Source: JBLHKS01 sp047620505
GTDB taxonomy: Bacteria > Verrucomicrobiota > Verrucomicrobiia > Verrucomicrobiales > DEV007
DNA: 25,225 bases
Assembly: GCA_047620505.1 (NCBI GenBank)
Contig: JBLHKS010000103.1
Coordinates: forward strand, 1-25,225
Direction: 5' to 3'
Part shown: piece after piece, positions 21,926-25,225 of the stretch
How the letters are laid out: each line of letters starts with the position of its first letter
Position numbering within the stretch: position 1 is the stretch's first letter
Position numbers and translations under genes: made by a program
Notes under the pieces: model-generated
What the model was told of the DNA's origin: nothing
Database searches by the model: none
What the model saw: only the letters and a program-made list of their open reading frames with translations

Positions 21926-24754
21926 TCAATCGATTCTACGAACGAGACGATAGCGAAAACTCAATCGCTTGCCGTCCTCGCTGAGGATCTGTAGTATTCC
22001 AAGTTCTCCACCGCGGGTGCGAAAAGTGGAAACCGCGTTTGGCTGAAAACGCCAGATTGCGCCCGAGTCGTGATCTTGAACGCTGGCCATGTCAGCGATT
22101 TTTCGATTCCAAGCCCGAACCTGGTCAACCCTCACCTCCTCCAGATTCGTATTTTCGGCCATCAGCCCGACGATGCCACCCACTTGGTGGATTTCGAGAG
22201 GATCGCTCCATCTCAGAGCCAAATCCGCCCCAGCGGCGCGCATGAATGAGGCGATATTCGCATCTTCAGGCCAATTTTTCGCACTTCCCGGCTCGGCAGA
22301 TTCAAGAACCTCTTTCGGCAGCGGGATCACCTTACGGGTATCGAGATTCACTAAGCAATAATCATACGAATCACTCGCTATCAGCTCGATGTCGATCACG
22401 GGACTGAACTGATACGCTCTGGCCACCTGATTTTCAGGATGAGCGTCAGGCACAAGAAGCCGATATGAAACCTTCGTCGAAGCATCAACAGAATTGCTCT
22501 CAACCTGAATGATCCCGCGGTCGCCGAGACGAGTTCGAAAGAGAAATACGAAACTCCCAGTCCCCGAAATGTTGCTGGTTTCTCCCGAATCAGCCGACCA
22601 CGTCGCTTCCATCAATTCGCTCATTAACCTGTGTTCTGCGACGTCAAGAGCCGAGAAAGTCGGCACGACGATATCGGTTTGGAACAGCTCAACCCAGCCG
22701 CCTACGCCAATGCTGATGTCCGCAGGTTGATCGCCCTCCCCTACCCGGATTGAATCGCTCTTGAGATCGAGATAGACCTTCTTCTCAAGCTCAGCCAATC
22801 CCAAGTTCAGAACCTTGACCGGCCCAAGTTCAAGCGGCTTGAAGCCGGGTGTGGAAAATGCATCTACCAGGCCAATCGAATCGAAGGCGACGCGAACCTC
22901 GATCCTGCCGCGTTCGAACTCGCACGGCACCATCGCAATCCACGTGTGTTCGCTGACTCCTTCTAAGATCGGAGTTTCGACTAGCTTTAACGCTCCAAGT
23001 TCAGTCTCAATCTTCGTCCACCAATTTTTCGTATCATCAAACTGGTTATGCCGGAGCACTCCCTGGCTGAATCGCGAGCGAGCCAGATGAAATCGAGCCT
23101 GACTGAGTTCCTCGACAAACCGATTAGCTCGAAGGGAAATGGCCGCTTCCGTGTATTGACCACTGTCATTTATCTCGAGTTCCCCGAGATCGAACCTCAG
23201 CAACTGCTGGCCTCTCAGCTGAATCGAAACCGTCTCATCGCCTTCCCAGACGACCGTTCCGTGTTGCAACAAATCGTAGGACTCCGGAGTAGCCAATTTC
23301 GGCAAATCCGGAAAACTCAAGTTCGTTAGGTCAACCTGTCGAAACGCATTCCCTCCGTCGTTGTCATGAACCAAGAGGTTGACGAAAAACCGTTCGCCGC
23401 CACCGATCAACGGATCGACGTGCATCGTCTGCGCGGCCACTTGAAAGCGTCCCTCCGGTGATTCGATCACGACTCGGCCACCGACAGGCTTTGGGGCTCG
23501 CATTTTCACCATGATCAGCAAACTGACACCCAGCAGACCGATGACGAGGATCGCCGGCAGGAAACTGTATGCGAAAGAACGACTTCGGGATCGGCCATTC
23601 AGAATCCTGATGGTTGACCGCAAAACCGGAATGGAGAGCAAGACGAACAGGATGACCGCCACGAGATTTAACGAATCTTCACTAAGGTTCAACTCCTTAG
23701 TAAACAGATCAGGAAAGAGAGCCAGACCGAATGCGATCGATCCTAACGCCATAACGCTTCCCGAGATCCAGAGGAGCGTTCTAATCGGAAAGTTAGACCT
23801 CGAAGGAGGCCTGACATCGATTGAACCAACAACCGTCTCGATTTCCGTCTGCATGTCGGCTGCCGAAGCGAAGCGAAGCTCGGGCTTAGCTTCGAGAGCT
23901 CGTAAAACGATCTCATCGATACGGACGTCGACCTCAACTTTCTTCGAAGGCGCCGCGATCGAGCCCTTCGGCGTTTCGCCAGTCAGCAATTCGTAGAGAA
24001 CGACTCCGAGAGCGTAAATATCGACGCGGTGATCGGGCGCAGCCCCGTCTTCGGTCTGCTCGGGAGCCATGTATCGCGGCGTTCCGACCGGGAGCGTGGT
24101 TTGCTCGCTTTCACCAGCAGCTGCTGGATGCGTTTCGTCCCGGTTTCCCATCATTCGCGCAATGCCAAAGTCGGCAATCTTGATTTTACCTTCTTTGTCG
24201 AGAAGCAGATTTTCCGGCTTGATGTCGCGATGCACAACTCCGGCGTCATGCGCGAATTGAACCGCCTCACAAATCGGAGGAACGATCGCAAGAGCCTCTT
24301 TCGGGGTGAACTTTCCGGCGTTCAGCGCGTCGCGAAGATTGACGCCATCGACGAACTCCATCAGGAAAAAATAGAGGCCGTCAGCGTCCCCGAATTCGTA
24401 AAGTGTAACAATGTTAGGGTGATTCAATTTCGCCAGAGCGCGGGCCTCTCGACTGAAGCGCTCGGCAAACGCGGGATCCTCGCCGATTCCCGGCGGGAGG
24501 ATTTTCAAGGCGACAACGCGGTCCAACTCGCGCTGCCGAACTTTGTATACCGCGCCCATCCCGCCGCGGCCGATCAACTCCAGAATTTCGAGTTGCGGAA
24601 ATTTGTCTGCGAGTTCTTCCGGCTTCGGTGGGTCGAATTTGCCGATAATTTCCGTGTCTCCGGTCACCGCGATCAGGCAATTCGGGCAGACGCCCATTGG
24701 CGCGTTCGTGGGAATCGGTTTCCCGCAAGTTGGACAGATTTCAGGTTCGTTCAT
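21926..24754 (-). CDS. Zinc-ribbon Ser/Thr protein kinase with three membrane spans
   Basis: A 942-residue protein. An N-terminal zinc ribbon (CPTC at 7-10, CPNC at 23-26) precedes a Hanks-type kinase domain (about 54-310). The kinase motifs are IGRGGMGAVY at 61-70, Lys84 in VALKIL, HRDIKPEN at 175-182, DFG at 195-197, APE at 230-232 and DIYALGVVLYELLTG. Three spans follow (about 326-348, 362-380, 396-418), then about 520 residues of unrecognised, strand-rich sequence that would lie outside the membrane or act as a sensor. This architecture is common in Verrucomicrobiota. The sigma factor gene lies 54 bp upstream on the same strand, so the pair may be co-expressed. Unusually for this window, a GGAGA lies 7 nt before the ATG. 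A palindrome copy encodes PAAAG at 210-214, inside the activation segment. Confidence 0.92.
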   Translation of the reverse strand: MNEPEICPTCGKPIPTNAPMGVCPNCLIAVTGDTEIIGKFDPPKPEELADKFPQLEILELIGRGGMGAVYKVRQRELDRVVALKILPPGIGEDPAFAERFSREARALAKLNHPNIVTLYEFGDADGLYFFLMEFVDGVNLRDALNAGKFTPKEALAIVPPICEAVQFAHDAGVVHRDIKPENLLLDKEGKIKIADFGIARMMGNRDETHPAAAGESEQTTLPVGTPRYMAPEQTEDGAAPDHRVDIYALGVVLYELLTGETPKGSIAAPSKKVEVDVRIDEIVLRALEAKPELRFASAADMQTEIETVVGSIDVRPPSRSNFPIRTLLWISGSVMALGSIAFGLALFPDLFTKELNLSEDSLNLVAVILFVLLSIPVLRSTIRILNGRSRSRSFAYSFLPAILVIGLLGVSLLIMVKMRAPKPVGGRVVIESPEGRFQVAAQTMHVDPLIGGGERFFVNLLVHDNDGGNAFRQVDLTNLSFPDLPKLATPESYDLLQHGTVVWEGDETVSIQLRGQQLLRFDLGELEINDSGQYTEAAISLRANRFVEELSQARFHLARSRFSQGVLRHNQFDDTKNWWTKIETELGALKLVETPILEGVSEHTWIAMVPCEFERGRIEVRVAFDSIGLVDAFSTPGFKPLELGPVKVLNLGLAELEKKVYLDLKSDSIRVGEGDQPADISIGVGGWVELFQTDIVVPTFSALDVAEHRLMSELMEATWSADSGETSNISGTGSFVFLFRTRLGDRGIIQVESNSVDASTKVSYRLLVPDAHPENQVARAYQFSPVIDIELIASDSYDYCLVNLDTRKVIPLPKEVLESAEPGSAKNWPEDANIASFMRAAGADLALRWSDPLEIHQVGGIVGLMAENTNLEEVRVDQVRAWNRKIADMASVQDHDSGAIWRFQPNAVSTFRTRGGELGILQILSEDGKRLSFRYRLVRRID
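23198..23209. repeat. Palindrome variant, one mismatch in centre
   Basis: CAGCAACTGCTG encoding GQQLLR in the C-terminal region of the zinc-ribbon kinase. The central base change breaks the core. Confidence 0.65.
24115..24126. repeat. Palindrome CAGCAGCTGCTG, perfect
   Basis: Perfect copy extended to 14 bp (24114-24127). It encodes PAAAG in the activation segment of the zinc-ribbon kinase. Confidence 0.95.
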
Positions 24755-24779
24755 CGATTGGTCTCCGATGATCTCAGCG

Positions 24780-24791
24780 CAGCAGCTGCTG
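24780..24791. repeat. Palindrome CAGCAGCTGCTG, perfect, intergenic
   Basis: Perfect copy in the 54-bp gap between the sigma factor stop and the zinc-ribbon kinase start. It is the only copy outside a coding region. Confidence 0.95.
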
Positions 24792-24808
24792 GAACGTTAC
24801 GGGATTTT

Positions 24809-25225
24809 TTACGATTCGGCGAGAATTCGGCGCAAGGCCTGCAACTCCTCCGAGATCTCCGCAGGATCGGCAACGGTCTGAGCAATTTCGTCATGCAAGG
24901 CGCGGCGATAGTCCTTACGCAAACGAAACACCGCGACTCGAATTGCCTCCTCACTCATGCTTAGATCGCTCGCCAACTCGCCATAGGGCTTCGCATTTTT
25001 CTCACCAGCGATCGAAAAACGCAGCGCGTCAAAAAGCAGGGCCTTACCTTTGGCTTCGTAAGTTGCGGCAACCCGGTCCATCGTCCTCTGCAGCAGGGTC
25101 AATGCCCACTGCCTCTCGAACACGGCTTCCGGCGTCATCGCATCAGAAGGTTCCATCGCATAACGCGTTTCCGCAGCCTGAGCATCGAGCGAAATTGTCA
25201 TCTTTGCATTCCGCTTTTCGGCAAG
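24809..25225 (-). CDS. ECF-like sigma-70 family RNA polymerase sigma factor (N-terminus outside window)
   Basis: The frame is open to the window edge, so the 5' end is missing; an internal ATG at 25201 is not taken as the start. The visible 138 residues include a linker (SLDAQAAETRYAMEPSDA) and the helical TPEAVFERQWALTLLQRTMD segment. A region-4-like helix-turn-helix follows (PYGELASDLSMSEEAIRVA, then VFRLRKDYRRALHDEI). This is typical of the sigma factors paired with Ser/Thr kinases in Verrucomicrobiota and Planctomycetes. Region 2 is not visible. The gene is followed 54 bp later by the zinc-ribbon kinase, which may phosphorylate it or act in the same pathway. Confidence 0.85.
   Translation of the reverse strand, partial: LAEKRNAKMTISLDAQAAETRYAMEPSDAMTPEAVFERQWALTLLQRTMDRVAATYEAKGKALLFDALRFSIAGEKNAKPYGELASDLSMSEEAIRVAVFRLRKDYRRALHDEIAQTVADPAEISEELQALRRILAES

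Noticed and set aside
1926..24791. The palindrome as a CRISPR, REP element or transcription terminator
   Set aside because: Copies are dispersed at irregular distances, lie almost all inside coding sequence in two frames, and have no U-tract, spacer regularity or long conserved flanks.
24029..24964. A 311-codon plus-strand frame opposite the zinc-ribbon kinase and sigma factor
   Set aside because: It mirrors the kinase catalytic motifs in antisense and has no independent support.

Overview
The window suggests a moderately GC-rich Gram-negative bacterium of the PVC group, most likely Verrucomicrobiota. That placement is an inference from gene content: a DUF1501 protein beside an S1 sulfatase, a zinc-ribbon Ser/Thr kinase preceded by an ECF-like sigma factor, FecR and porin-like surface proteins, and start codons that mostly lack a Shine-Dalgarno sequence. 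No rRNA or other phylogenetic marker is present. No tRNA, rRNA, CRISPR array, insertion sequence or phage gene was recognised.

Layout. (1) 1-894 (+) is the C-terminal part of a DUF1501 protein. (2) 4847-876 (-) is a tightly packed four-gene block: outer-membrane beta-barrel protein, FecR-domain protein with a Pro/Gly tail, small lipoprotein, sulfatase. (3) 4848-5042 is a divergent control region with an inverted repeat. (4) 5043-20980 (+) is a collinear nine-gene array: TPR Ser/Thr kinase, FHA/GAF-like protein, tetraheme cytochrome c, a protein joining cyclic-nucleotide-binding domains to four [4Fe-4S] sites, a di-heme b-type membrane protein, a ten-CxxCH cytochrome with a Cys-rich N-terminus, a five-CxxCH cytochrome with an acidic repeat, an outer-membrane porin-like barrel, and a membrane-anchored FAD/NAD(P)/[2Fe-2S] reductase. 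(5) 21882-20977 (-) is a class IV aminotransferase whose usual catalytic lysine position reads histidine. (6) 25225-21926 (-) is a partial ECF-like sigma factor followed by a zinc-ribbon Ser/Thr kinase.

How the main cluster may work (inference): electrons from NAD(P)H would enter through the FAD/[2Fe-2S] reductase, or from quinol through the di-heme cytochrome b. They would cross the ferredoxin-like subunit and pass along the multiheme cytochromes towards an outer-membrane barrel. A kinase/FHA pair and a cyclic-nucleotide sensor fused to the iron-sulfur subunit could gate the flow. I do not recognise this as a named system. No molybdopterin or other terminal catalytic subunit is in the window.

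The strongest unexplained signal is at DNA level. The perfect palindrome CAGCAGCTGCTG occurs ten times, and one-mismatch variants occur seven more times, across nearly every gene. The copies fall in two reading frames (QQLL and AAA) and in one intergenic gap, with fixed codon choice. This looks like a highly iterated palindrome comparable in kind to cyanobacterial HIP1.
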